This document shows, piece by piece, positions 46,956 to 56,464 of a stretch of DNA of 64,000 nucleotides. The stretch lies in NCBI RefSeq assembly GCF_011043735.1, contig NZ_JAAKGV010000001.1, forward strand, positions 744,001 through 808,000. Direction: 5' to 3'. A model generated the notes under the pieces. The model was given only the letters and a program-made list of their open reading frames with translations. It was not told the DNA's origin and did no database searches. Source of the DNA: Methylobacterium sp. DB0501 (GTDB lineage Bacteria; Pseudomonadota; Alphaproteobacteria; Rhizobiales; Beijerinckiaceae). Made by a program: the position numbers and the translations under genes. Within the stretch, counting starts at the first letter, position 1. Each line of letters starts with the position of its first letter.

Positions 46956-49900
46956 GCGGCGACCTTGAACAGCGTGCTGAGGGCAGAGGGTGGATCGTGC
47001 TCGGGATCGCCCTTGAGAACCACGAGCGTCCAGCCGCCGTCCTCAAGCTCATCGACGACCTCCTGCGGCGGCGGCGCGTAGGCGATCGCGACGTGGTGAC
47101 TGCGCCAGACATCGAGGAGCCCGTCGGTATCGAACTTCAGGCGCTTGGCATCGAATGGCGGCAGACCCCATCGGCTGAGAGCCTGCGGCCAAGTTTCGAT
47201 GGTCGCGGCGACCGACGGCGCTGTGCAAACGACGGAGGTTGACCGGATAACACCGGCGGCGAGCCGAACTAGCACGGCTCGCGCGTTCTCGTCGTTACGG
47301 TCGATGAGAGCGTGGTCCATCTGGTTGTAGTAGGACAAGAGACAGCGGTAGCAGCCGCGCACACAGAAGGTCGCGTCGGCGTCCTTGAGCTTGGATGCGT
47401 CCCGCGTAGCGAGCGCGTCGTCGATGCTGTCGGGGGTGAAGTGCATGACTTCCAGAGCGCGGTGGGCGACCTCTGCCAACCGTTCTGGCTCGCTGACGAG
47501 CCGCCGCAGGACACCGGCTCCGCCCTCGCTGGACTCGTAGGCCAGGATGGCCTTGCGATTGCGACGGTCAGGCACGGCCTCTGTGGCAATCTCGCCTTCC
47601 TCGACCTGGAAGACGAGGCTCAAGCCACGAGCGACCGCGTACTGGAGCGTGGCAAGCGTGCACTCCTCAGCCTCTGGGCCGAAGAGTTTTAGCAGGGCTG
47701 CATTCTTGTGGTCTTGGACAATGGGTACGACGCGCACGGCTCCTGGGCGTGAGGGGTCGGCCGGGTCGGTATCGTCGTCGTCGCGCTCTTGGTCGGCCCC
47801 GACCCATTGGCCGTTTTGCGGATCGATGGGGTAGCCGTAGAGATCCTTGTCCTTGCGCTTGCGAAGGCCGAGGTTGAGCCGGCTGATCTGAGCTCGGGGT
47901 GCGTAGGTCAGGTCCAGCACGGTCCCATCGTCATCCTCAGCGACGGCGGTCAGGACGTCGCTCTGACCGTTACGCTTGGCCCAGGTGAACGTCGTCTGGA
48001 TCTCGAACCCGCGACCCCGACGAGCCTCCTCGTTGGCGGTGATCCGCTCGGACGGGATTGTCTCGACGTTCTCGATGCGTAGAACCTTCTGGATCCGCTT
48101 CGCACCCGTCATCTGCTTGCCGCAGGCGTGACACAGATTCTGTCCGTCACCCTCGTGGCCCGCGCCGCAGGAGCGGCAGACGCGCCAGAGCGCGAGATTG
48201 CTCTCGGCCAAGATACCCTGCGCGTCGCGGACGTCCGGCGGGATCTTGGCGCGCACGACCTTGAAGGCACGCCCCTCGTGATAGATCAGAGAGCCGGGAC
48301 CAAACTCGGCGATTGCCAGGAAGCGGGCGCGCTGAAGGTAAGCCGCGCGCGGACCACCGGAGCCCTGCTCGGGCACGTAGGCGTAGAGCGGTAGCCGCGG
48401 GAAGTTGTAACCCGGCAGGAACCCCTCGGTCGCCAGGTAGCGATGCGAGGCGAAATCCGAATTATCCGACCTACCGCCATGCTCCAGCAGCCTGATCTGG
48501 CTGTTGGCGATGCGGAAGGCCCGCTCGGCCGCATCACGCGCCTGCTTGGTCAGGCCAGGCCGCATGCTCTGACGATTGGCTTCCTCCATCTGCGCGAAGG
48601 CGGCATTGTAGAGGTCACGCCACCGTCCGAAAGCGCTGTTGAAGCGCTGTGACGCCGTTCTTGCGACCTCGGCTACGAAGGCGTTCGGGTTCTTCAGCCA
48701 ATCGCTGCCGGGATCGTTCAGAACGGCGGGGGTAACGCAGTCGCGAATCGTGTCGAGGATCCGTTCGAAGTCACCCTCGACCCCGACTACGCGGTCCGGG
48801 TTCGTGAGATGGTCGACGATGTCGGTGCGGACCGTGCGCTTGGGCGTATCAAGATCGAGGATGGCTGGGATGGCGTCGGGCAACTCCTGACGCAACCGGC
48901 CGTCGGCACCGGCCTTGGCCAACCAGATCGCATTGAGATGAGCCTCGACGAGGTCGCGGTTGGCGAGATCGATGCCCGGAGGCCTGACGGAGCCGGCGAC
49001 GAGCTGCTCGCGCCGGGCGAAGTAGTACTGATCGTGGGGACTCTGCGCAGCGCAGTAGGTCACGATGAGCGCCGCTTGGCCGGAACGTCCGGCCCGCCCC
49101 GAGCGCTGCGCGTAGTTCGCCGGCGTGGGCGGTGCGTTGCGCAAGTAGACTGCGTTCAGAACCGAGATGTCGACGCCGAGCTCCATCGTCGGCGAGCAGA
49201 ACAGCACCGGCAGGAAGCTGTCGGCCTCCAGCGGATTGGTCTGGTCCGCGCGCATCGTGTCGAGGTTGCGCCGTCCGGCATCGCCCCATCGGAAGCGCGC
49301 CTCACGCCACAGCCGCAAGTCTTTGTCGACCTGCGCGGTGTGCTCACGGCTCTCGAAGCCGAGCAGGCTGTCGTCATCGCTCATGAGGATGCTAGCCGTC
49401 TCGCGATAGAGGCCTGCGAAGTAGCTGTTCACGTCCTTCGCGGGCGCGTCAGCGACGAGGCGGATAGCGGAGGGAAGCAGCCTCAGACCCGTGATTCCGT
49501 ATTCTACGATCTCCCGGATCCAATTCTGCGCCTTGGCGATACGGACGACGCTTTCCAAAAGTTCGTCGTACTCGTGGATCGTGAGGCGTCGGCCGCCCCA
49601 GAGGCGACCGTCGCGCAGCCGCTTGCCGACCCGGCTGTTCGGGCCAGCTGTTATCAGCCGATGGTCACGCGCGCCGCCGGGAGGGAGCGGTTTTCCACCT
49701 GCACTCTCGGGCACAATCAGGATGCCGGCGGTGGAGACTGTCTCCTGATCCGAGATCGCCCAGGGTGCGCGCAGGTTGTCGCGCGAAGACAGCCCGAGGC
49801 TGTCGAGCGGTCCCTTCTTCAGGAAGTCGCTTTCGACCGCGAGTTCCCCACGCATGACCTCGAATAGGGCGCGAAAGACTGCTCGGCGGTCGTCAGGCTG

Positions 49901-52210
49901 GAGAGCCCGCAGAAGCTGGTAGTCCTTGAAGAGACTGTCGTCAGAGCAGCTTTCGAGACCTGGGTAATGCGCTCTGACAAGCTGAAGATTTTCGAGGTTG
50001 AGATTGGTGTAGCGCCAACCGCGGCGTTGGTCGCTCCACACCCGGTGGCTGAGCACCCGGGTCAGATCGGTGATGGCCCGCGCACGCGACGGCCCGACGG
50101 CCTGGGGTGCAGACATCCAGTGCCGCCGCCGTGCGTCATTGCCGTCCTCGAAACCGAGCGCTTTCTGGAGTGCCGTGCCGTACTCGGCTTCGGCGAGGCC
50201 ATCCGGACCGGCGGCTCGGACGGCCGACAGCACGGCGGCGCGCAGCAGCGTCGTGAAGATGAAGTCGTTAAAGTGACCGGCTTGGAGTGCGGCGTCCTGC
50301 CGGTTGTCCGAAAAGCCCAGCACCTTCCGCTTGTCGGCCGCGATCTTCGCGTCGGGTCGGTGCATGTAACGCAGGAGACTGCTGACGAGGAGCGTCGTCG
50401 CGGACGAGCGCCCTTCGGCGGTGAGGCCCGCGAGCTTGTTCTGCTCGCGGGTGCCGGGTTGCGCCTCATGCTCGCAGGCCAAGCAGAAGCGCCAGCGGCC
50501 GGGGATGAACCAAGCTTGGCGTCCGGTCGGGTCGACCCGGCCATTCGGCAGAACAGAGACGGCCGCGACCTGCTGCTTGCGGCGCGTCGCCTTCAGCCGT
50601 GGACCACGGGGCGCGTGCTCGACCCATTCGTCTGGGTAGTCGGTCAATGCGCCCTGGAAGAAGTCGTTGATCGTCTCGGGCTCGGGCACGAGATACCCGG
50701 CGATCCCATGTTCGGTATCGCGCTCGTTGATGGGATCGTCGATCGACCGTGCGACGAAGTTGTCGCCTGCCTCGTCGTCGAGCCGGGTCACCGGGTGGTA
50801 CTCGTGCCCGCACTCGCGGCAGAAATGGGTCGAGAACAGCCGAGCGGTCTTGTCTTCCGGGTGATGGGTCTGGCCGTTCAGCGTCACCCGGCGAATGCCG
50901 GGGGAACCGGCCGTGCGCAGGGTCGCGTAGACGAGCCCTGCGCCCGAGATGAATCGATGGAGCTTGAAAGCCAGGAATGCTCGGGAGCCTGAGCCACCCC
51001 GCTCAGCACCCGGCCGCGCTAAGAGGCTGAGCATCTCGCGCAACCGCTGCTCACACAGCGCGGCGTCGCACCCGGTCTCTCCGGCTAGGATCTCTGCCGC
51101 TGCGACCAGGGTCATGGGTGCCCGTCGCTTCAACTGTGGCTTGTACTCAAGACCGATGCGAAGCTCGATCCAAACAGCGAGCGGATGGACCTTGAGTTCT
51201 GCATCCGTTGCCGCTGCCGGGACGGTGTTCCGGATGCTGGCAGCAAGCCGCCCTTGAATGCCAGCGACGGTCAGATCCTCGTCGGTGGCACGTTGGAGGG
51301 CCTCATCGATGACGCAGTCATGAGGGATTTTGACCCCGAACAGATCGCTGGCAACCTTCGCCACGGCCTCGACGGGATTGCCCTGATCTGGCGTCGCCAT
51401 GGTTGCGGACGTGCCGATGCAGACGGGGGGTCGACTATCGCGGCAAAGCTGATCGCGAAGGCGGCGTACGAGGACGGCGACGTCGGCTCCCTGTCGACCG
51501 CGATAGGTGTGCAACTCATCGAGCACGATCCAGCGCAATCCGCGGGCGTTGCCGATCACCTGGGCGTCGAGCTCGCTCTGCCGCGTCAGCAGGAGTTCGA
51601 GCATCATGAAGTTGGTCAGGAGGATGTCGGGCGGATTATCCCGAACCTCCTCGCGCTTCTCACGGCTCTCCTGGCCCGTGTAGATGCGCACTCTGGGACG
51701 CTGCGCCTCAGGGATCCCGCACTGGTTCAGGAACTCGGTCAGGCCTTCGTACTGCGAGTTCGCCAAGGCGTTCATCGGGTAGACTACGATGGCGCGTGTG
51801 CACGGCTTGAAGTCGGGCTTCTGCCGCTCGCGGACGGCTTCGTCGATGATCGGCAGGAAGTAGCAGAGCGACTTGCCCGATCCGGTCCCGGTCGTAACGA
51901 CGAAGCTCTTGTCCGCCTTGGCCTTGGTCAGCGCCTCGGCCTGATGCCGGTGAGGATCAAGGACCCGACCGCGCTCGCGGAAGATCTGTGGCGTGAGCGG
52001 GTGCAGGATCCCGTCGTTCACAAGCGCCTGCAGGGTCTCGCCGCGCGCAAAGTGCGGGTTGATCGTGATGAGGGGATCCGGCCAGAACGCCTTGCCGTCG
52101 TAGAGGCGATCGACTTCGGTCCGGATGTCGTCGGCGGCGATCCTGTTAAAGGACCGCGCGAAGGCGTCGTAATCTCGGATCAGGCTCTGGTCGAGGCCGA
52201 ACGCATCCAC
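46952..52210 (-). CDS. Giant DEAD/DEAH helicase with DUF1998 (MZB) domain
   Basis: A protein of about 1752 aa. N-terminal helicase: Walker A TTGTGSGKSLCYFLP (about residue 107), IVLDELHTYRGRQGAD (about 233) and GTSATMA. A zinc-like CRECGHEYHP follows at about 465; helicase C with QRSGRAGRSGQAALIVTY; further Cys pairs CRSCGAGHEGDGQNLCHACG (about 1350); and the C-terminal DUF1998 Cys cluster FCVRGCYRCLLSYY. It combines features that DISARM splits into DrmA and DrmB. GTG 52210 with a GGGGGA site is favoured over an in-frame ATG at 52396. First gene of the operon. Confidence 0.88.
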   Translation of the reverse strand: MDAFGLDQSLIRDYDAFARSFNRIAADDIRTEVDRLYDGKAFWPDPLITINPHFARGETLQALVNDGILHPLTPQIFRERGRVLDPHRHQAEALTKAKADKSFVVTTGTGSGKSLCYFLPIIDEAVRERQKPDFKPCTRAIVVYPMNALANSQYEGLTEFLNQCGIPEAQRPRVRIYTGQESREKREEVRDNPPDILLTNFMMLELLLTRQSELDAQVIGNARGLRWIVLDELHTYRGRQGADVAVLVRRLRDQLCRDSRPPVCIGTSATMATPDQGNPVEAVAKVASDLFGVKIPHDCVIDEALQRATDEDLTVAGIQGRLAASIRNTVPAAATDAELKVHPLAVWIELRIGLEYKPQLKRRAPMTLVAAAEILAGETGCDAALCEQRLREMLSLLARPGAERGGSGSRAFLAFKLHRFISGAGLVYATLRTAGSPGIRRVTLNGQTHHPEDKTARLFSTHFCRECGHEYHPVTRLDDEAGDNFVARSIDDPINERDTEHGIAGYLVPEPETINDFFQGALTDYPDEWVEHAPRGPRLKATRRKQQVAAVSVLPNGRVDPTGRQAWFIPGRWRFCLACEHEAQPGTREQNKLAGLTAEGRSSATTLLVSSLLRYMHRPDAKIAADKRKVLGFSDNRQDAALQAGHFNDFIFTTLLRAAVLSAVRAAGPDGLAEAEYGTALQKALGFEDGNDARRRHWMSAPQAVGPSRARAITDLTRVLSHRVWSDQRRGWRYTNLNLENLQLVRAHYPGLESCSDDSLFKDYQLLRALQPDDRRAVFRALFEVMRGELAVESDFLKKGPLDSLGLSSRDNLRAPWAISDQETVSTAGILIVPESAGGKPLPPGGARDHRLITAGPNSRVGKRLRDGRLWGGRRLTIHEYDELLESVVRIAKAQNWIREIVEYGITGLRLLPSAIRLVADAPAKDVNSYFAGLYRETASILMSDDDSLLGFESREHTAQVDKDLRLWREARFRWGDAGRRNLDTMRADQTNPLEADSFLPVLFCSPTMELGVDISVLNAVYLRNAPPTPANYAQRSGRAGRSGQAALIVTYCAAQSPHDQYYFARREQLVAGSVRPPGIDLANRDLVEAHLNAIWLAKAGADGRLRQELPDAIPAILDLDTPKRTVRTDIVDHLTNPDRVVGVEGDFERILDTIRDCVTPAVLNDPGSDWLKNPNAFVAEVARTASQRFNSAFGRWRDLYNAAFAQMEEANRQSMRPGLTKQARDAAERAFRIANSQIRLLEHGGRSDNSDFASHRYLATEGFLPGYNFPRLPLYAYVPEQGSGGPRAAYLQRARFLAIAEFGPGSLIYHEGRAFKVVRAKIPPDVRDAQGILAESNLALWRVCRSCGAGHEGDGQNLCHACGKQMTGAKRIQKVLRIENVETIPSERITANEEARRGRGFEIQTTFTWAKRNGQSDVLTAVAEDDDGTVLDLTYAPRAQISRLNLGLRKRKDKDLYGYPIDPQNGQWVGADQERDDDDTDPADPSRPGAVRVVPIVQDHKNAALLKLFGPEAEECTLATLQYAVARGLSLVFQVEEGEIATEAVPDRRNRKAILAYESSEGGAGVLRRLVSEPERLAEVAHRALEVMHFTPDSIDDALATRDASKLKDADATFCVRGCYRCLLSYYNQMDHALIDRNDENARAVLVRLAAGVIRSTSVVCTAPSVAATIETWPQALSRWGLPPFDAKRLKFDTDGLLDVWRSHHVAIAYAPPPQEVVDELEDGGWTLVVLKGDPEHDPPSALSTLFKVAA

Positions 52211-52622
52211 CGTGTCATGTCCCCCGCATGACGGCCGGCATGTCCGGCCATTCTCTGCCACTGGATGCGACGCTACCCTAGGTCCTCGCCGACAGGTAGC
52301 GGAAAGCTCGGCCGCGATCCGCCCAAGCGTTGTTTCAACAGCGGTCGTTTCGCCAGTGTGACCTGCGAAGCCGTGAGAGCTCTCGCGCTTGGGCATTCAA
52401 GCCGGCTGGAGGGCGACACGAATCGCTTCTTTCTGTGACGCGATGAGCACCGCGGACATGGCGTTCACGTCCGCAACGCTGCGGGATACGACCTATTGTC
52501 GGTACTGTCGGCACCGTCGGTGATGCGTGGCCCGGTCGTGCTGGGTACGACGGACGGGTTCGGTTCCCTTGTCCTGGAGCGGTTCTGACAATAGCGTCGG
52601 TAGCGACGGAAGGGTCGCGGGT
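52211..52622. other. Region upstream of the defence-like operon
   Basis: 412 bp with no supported gene. The left part holds the operon's leader and alternative start codons; 52497-52560 contains short ctgtcggt-like repeats. The promoter for the large helicase gene is expected here. Confidence 0.45.
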
Positions 52623-54284
52623 TCAGGCGGCCTCGGCGGTATCGGCTGGGGCCTGGGGCCAGAGCGCGCCGGTGTTGACGACGTACTCCTCTCGCGCCCG
52701 GCCCTTGGTCTCGCCGGCGCGATGGAAGTCCTCGCGCAGGAGACCGGCCTCGACGAGGATCTCACAGGCGGCCTTGCGGTTACGGGTGTCAGCGAGGCGA
52801 CCGCTCGCGACGCGCTGAAGCTGACGCCCGGTGAAGCGCTCCCATTTGCGCTCGCGGATGACGGCGAGCACCGCGCGGGCGTCGGCCTCGCCGTCGCCGA
52901 CGGCCGCGGTCTGCCGGACGCGACGGGCCTGCTGAAGGAAGTAGGAGCTCATCAGGATGATCGCCTCCTGCATCTGCGCGCCGCCGATGCGCCGCGGCAC
53001 CGGGGTGCCGTCCGGCTCGGCGCACCAGTGGAGGAAACTGAGCACGGCGCTGAGCCGCAGGACCTGGCCGGGAGCCTTGTTCAGGGTCGAGGCGTACCAG
53101 GCGCTGCAGCCCTCGGCCGCGTCCATCATCTGCTGACCGAAATCCTGAAGCCGGTCGACGGCCTCGTCGGTCAGCTCGATCCGCTCTGGCTCTGGCCGAT
53201 CGGGGTCGGCCCTCTGGTCCTGCTGCAGGCACTCGATGCGCATGAGGGCGGCAAGGGCGGCCGCGTCGTCGGCGCGCTCGTTCGTGTCCGTGCGCCGCGG
53301 GATCGTGAACGTCTTCGCCGGCCTCGGCCACATCCAGAGGAAGCGGTGGGCGAGCCCGTCGTCGGTCTTCGTCAGAAAGGCGCGCAGCGGATCGGGCTGG
53401 ACGCTGCCGATGACGCCGATCGAGAGATGCGGGATCTCCACGGGCGTGCGCAGGCCGTTCTTCAGGTCGCCGCCCTTGCGGATCACGCTGTAGGGATCCC
53501 CATCGAAGGCTTTCAGCCAGAACGGCCGATCGGCGCTCACGCCCTTGGCGCGGTAGCGGTCGAAGCCGCCGAACCAGCCGGCGAGCTCGTCGGAGAACTG
53601 CAGCAGGCCGCGGGGCGAGCCGGCCGCGGTGGCGATCAGGCCTTCCGTGGTCGCATCGACGACGTGCAACACCGGCACCACCGGGGCCGCCGGGACCTGG
53701 GCCTCGCTCGGCCAGGCCGGCAGCCCTTCCAGAGGATTGGGCGGCACCTCGTCTTTGGCGAGATCCTCGATCTTGGCCGGCTTGGGTCGGGTTGCGAGCG
53801 TCTCCTCGACCTCGCGCTTCCAGGACCGGTCCATGTATTCGGCCACGAGGGCTTGCAGCCGGTGCGCCGGTCCGGCGTCGCTGATCTGGCGGGCGCGCTC
53901 TTGCTCGATGGCGTGGATCAACTTGCGCACGGGGCGCATGCCAGGGCTCTTGGCGGTCGAAGGGTTTCCGACGAGACCGATCCAGAGCACGCACGGGTGC
54001 TCCCAGACGCCTTCGACGTTGGGCCAGCGCACATTGCCGAGCATGGCCCCAACGGTGGCGAGCAGGGTGCCGGCGGTGTAGTCGATTGGCGCATTCGCCG
54101 CCCGGGCTGACAGTGCGACCCACTGCGACCAGAACGGCCCGAGCATGTCGACCGGGAAGCGGGGCGCATCACCGAAGTCGCTGGAGAGGAGCGACCGATC
54201 GGGCGCGTCCCAGGTGAAGGCTTCGGGCCGCAGGTCGGCCGTACCGGGCAGTCCATCCTCGGCGGGGTCGTTGGGGTTGGGCAT
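52623..54284 (-). CDS. DUF3987 domain protein
   Basis: A 553-aa protein of the DUF3987 family, common on plasmids and integrative elements and related to primase-helicase proteins. Seen: NAPIDYTAGTLLATVGAMLG, WIGLVGNPSTAKSPGMRPVR (a degenerate P-loop), HVVDATTEGLIATAAGSPRG, LLQFSDELAGWFGGFDRY and HLSIGVIGSVQPDPLRAFLT. The P-loop-like GNPSTAKSP suggests nucleotide binding. Its role in the island (replication or defence) is unknown. Separated by 338 bp from the helicase start, so probably its own unit. Confidence 0.85.
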   Translation of the reverse strand: MPNPNDPAEDGLPGTADLRPEAFTWDAPDRSLLSSDFGDAPRFPVDMLGPFWSQWVALSARAANAPIDYTAGTLLATVGAMLGNVRWPNVEGVWEHPCVLWIGLVGNPSTAKSPGMRPVRKLIHAIEQERARQISDAGPAHRLQALVAEYMDRSWKREVEETLATRPKPAKIEDLAKDEVPPNPLEGLPAWPSEAQVPAAPVVPVLHVVDATTEGLIATAAGSPRGLLQFSDELAGWFGGFDRYRAKGVSADRPFWLKAFDGDPYSVIRKGGDLKNGLRTPVEIPHLSIGVIGSVQPDPLRAFLTKTDDGLAHRFLWMWPRPAKTFTIPRRTDTNERADDAAALAALMRIECLQQDQRADPDRPEPERIELTDEAVDRLQDFGQQMMDAAEGCSAWYASTLNKAPGQVLRLSAVLSFLHWCAEPDGTPVPRRIGGAQMQEAIILMSSYFLQQARRVRQTAAVGDGEADARAVLAVIRERKWERFTGRQLQRVASGRLADTRNRKAACEILVEAGLLREDFHRAGETKGRAREEYVVNTGALWPQAPADTAEAA

Positions 54285-54434
54285 GGCCTTGCGCCTGGTG
54301 GTTCGTGACGGACCTTAGGGAGGCGTCTCAAACCTAACGCAGCCCTGTCGTACCCGCTGTCCCCAGGACGACAAGCTGATCGTTCAACCGGTATGCTGAA
54401 GATGTTCTTCATCCTGACGGTGAACAGAACCGCC

Positions 54435-55265
54435 TCATGCGGGTCCGGATTTGTGCGCCTTGGATAGTCCTTTCTTGCTGGCTGCACGCGGAGACTTCGG
54501 TTTTGAAGTCGCTTTCGGATCTGCTGCGAGCAGTCCTTCGCAACTCAGCGCGAGTCGTCGTCCATAAGTCCGTGATGCGTCACGGACAGGCGCGGCAGTA
54601 ACGGCGAACAGCATGTAAGCCGAGTGAAGCACGACGGCGACTGTGACGCCGAGGAGCTTCTCGTTCAGATCCTCGATCCGTGTGAACAGAGGAGGCTGGA
54701 GCCAGAGGATCGCCGCAGCCGATGATGCGACAAATCCGTTGCAGACAAGAGCGACCGGCTTCAGTCCGAGGAGGTTGCGCCGGTAGCCGTAGCTGATGAG
54801 GTTGTCGAATAGGATCGAGAACCGCTTGTGGTCGCGCGTGTTCTCCCGCAACCAATCGGCTGCGGCGAGGTAGAAGGCGTTTGCCTGCTGCAACTGCGTC
54901 TGCTCATCCTGTTCCGCCGGTACGGGCACCGATATCTTTGCGGCCACGAAGGCTCGGTAGCGGGCCTTTGACGGCTCCGGGATTGCAGGGTCGTTCCGGT
55001 GCCAGATCTCCGGCGACGTCCGCGTCCCGAGCTTGACTTCGACGACCTTGCCTCGTCGTTGCGCCAAGTCGGTAGCTGCGTAGAGGAGAACGAGGCTCAT
55101 CACGCTGACCAGCGTGTTGGACAGCCGCAGGCGATCCCACGGTACCAGAACGAAGAGGAGCGCCAGCGTCGGCAGGAACGCAAGGAGCGCCGGACAGACG
55201 CGGGCGCGGAGGCTGTAAGCATCAAACAGCTTCACGCCGTCGAAGAGTTTCGCGAGGTCGGGCAC
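54435..55265 (-). CDS. Four-TM membrane protein paired with an MBL-fold protein
   Basis: A 276-aa protein with a GTG start at 55265, with GAGG upstream. Predicted spans at about 24-42, 48-65, 168-189 and 203-224 leave a cytosolic loop of about 100 residues (YRAFVAAKISVPVPAEQDEQ ... FYLAAADWLRENTRD). The tail is Lys/Ser-rich. It starts 7 bp after the MBL gene's stop, so the two form an operon. The paired-hairpin layout recalls membrane effectors of defence systems (SLATT-like), which is inference only. Confidence 0.75.
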   Translation of the reverse strand: MPDLAKLFDGVKLFDAYSLRARVCPALLAFLPTLALLFVLVPWDRLRLSNTLVSVMSLVLLYAATDLAQRRGKVVEVKLGTRTSPEIWHRNDPAIPEPSKARYRAFVAAKISVPVPAEQDEQTQLQQANAFYLAAADWLRENTRDHKRFSILFDNLISYGYRRNLLGLKPVALVCNGFVASSAAAILWLQPPLFTRIEDLNEKLLGVTVAVVLHSAYMLFAVTAAPVRDASRTYGRRLALSCEGLLAADPKATSKPKSPRAASKKGLSKAHKSGPA

Positions 55266-55272
55266 CTATGCC

Positions 55273-56166
55273 TCAGATATTCAGAGTTCCGGTATAGTAC
55301 AGGGCGTCAAATCGCGTCTGGCCCTCCCAATCGAGCGGGCAATTCTCCGGAATGTATGCGAGCTCGGACGCGTAGATATGCACCTTGTTCGCGTCGGTCA
55401 GGTCGAAGGTGATATGACCAGCCTTCGCCTGAGTGAGCTTGCGGTAGCCGCGGTAGTAATGCAGGTGGCGGCTCGGTGCTTCCCCGATCACGATAATGTT
55501 GGGGTCGAGCTTGTCGAGCCATGCGTTCGGGATCTTGCCGGACTTGCGCCCATGGTGTGAGGCAAAGATGATATGGACCTTCTCGAGAGGCACCTCATCG
55601 GTGATCGCCTCCATGAACGCGGTCTCAAGATCACCGAGCCACAGCATCTTGACGCCGTTCGCGGCGTTGTACTGAACAACCGTGGAAAGGTTGTTGAATG
55701 CGAGGCCGTGCTTGGCATCAACCCAGGCGTCGATGAAATGAGGATTGTTCAACCGCGGCCATAGGATACTGAGGCCGGCCGATCCTCGAGTGGCATCAGC
55801 TTCATTCATCCACTTGCGGGTACAACCCTGCGATATGTGGAAAGCCTTCGGTCCGTCTCGCAGCATGCAGTAGTGCTTGAACGAAACCGAAGGGTCATCC
55901 TTCGTCGCCTTGTTCGTCACGCAATAGAAATTTTGCAGGCTTAGGACCTCATCGAGATCCTTCAATCCAGCGATGTGATCTTCGTCTGGGTGCGTCGAGA
56001 TGAACCGTACGCATCCTTTCTTGCTGGCTTCTGTCCACACCTGTGCAAGCAAGGCGGCCTTATTGTGTTCCTGTAGGTGACAGTCGATGATGGTGAAGTT
56101 GTCGCTCGCATGCGAGATGTAGAACATGTCTCCGTGGCCCACGGAGAGCGTTTTCACAAACGGCAT
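55273..56166 (-). CDS. Metallo-beta-lactamase-fold hydrolase (ComEC-C/MBL-like)
   Basis: A 297-aa protein. Metal motif HPDEDH at residues 59-64 (H59, D61, D63, H64) in RFISTHPDEDHIAGL; the second strand KMLWLGDLETAFMEAI carries the bridging Asp, and IIFASHHGRKSGK a further His. N terminus VKTLSVGHGDMFYI is the ComEC-type opening. It could hydrolyse a phosphodiester, nucleotide or RNA. ATG 56166 with AAAAGG upstream is chosen; an open frame of 42 codons precedes it. First gene of a two-gene unit with the 4-TM protein. Confidence 0.85.
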   Translation of the reverse strand: MPFVKTLSVGHGDMFYISHASDNFTIIDCHLQEHNKAALLAQVWTEASKKGCVRFISTHPDEDHIAGLKDLDEVLSLQNFYCVTNKATKDDPSVSFKHYCMLRDGPKAFHISQGCTRKWMNEADATRGSAGLSILWPRLNNPHFIDAWVDAKHGLAFNNLSTVVQYNAANGVKMLWLGDLETAFMEAITDEVPLEKVHIIFASHHGRKSGKIPNAWLDKLDPNIIVIGEAPSRHLHYYRGYRKLTQAKAGHITFDLTDANKVHIYASELAYIPENCPLDWEGQTRFDALYYTGTLNI

Positions 56167-56464
56167 CGGCCAGCCTTTTGCTGATGGAGCAACGTGCTGG
56201 CCCACCCCTCGACCGCCGTGCTTTCGATAGTCCCCAACGCAGATGTACGTAGTGTGTTCCCGATAGAGACCGCATTCGTTCCAGGAGGGCACAGTCGTCG
56301 CTGAACCTTTGTTCGATCAAGGAGCAGATCGGCGGACAGCATGGGCTCGGCGAACGCGAGTGTCCGCATTATCGCGGCTCTCGGCACATGTGAGATCAAG
56401 CTGCTCGATCCCTTCCTGCCTCGACCCCGTCGTGGTTCACTCACGGAAAGGGAAGGGGGCAGCC

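Noticed and set aside
52493..52765. A 90-codon minus-strand frame upstream of the DUF3987 stop
   Set aside because: Mostly overlaps the 3' end of the DUF3987 gene in another frame, has Arg/Pro/Ser-rich composition and no ribosome site.
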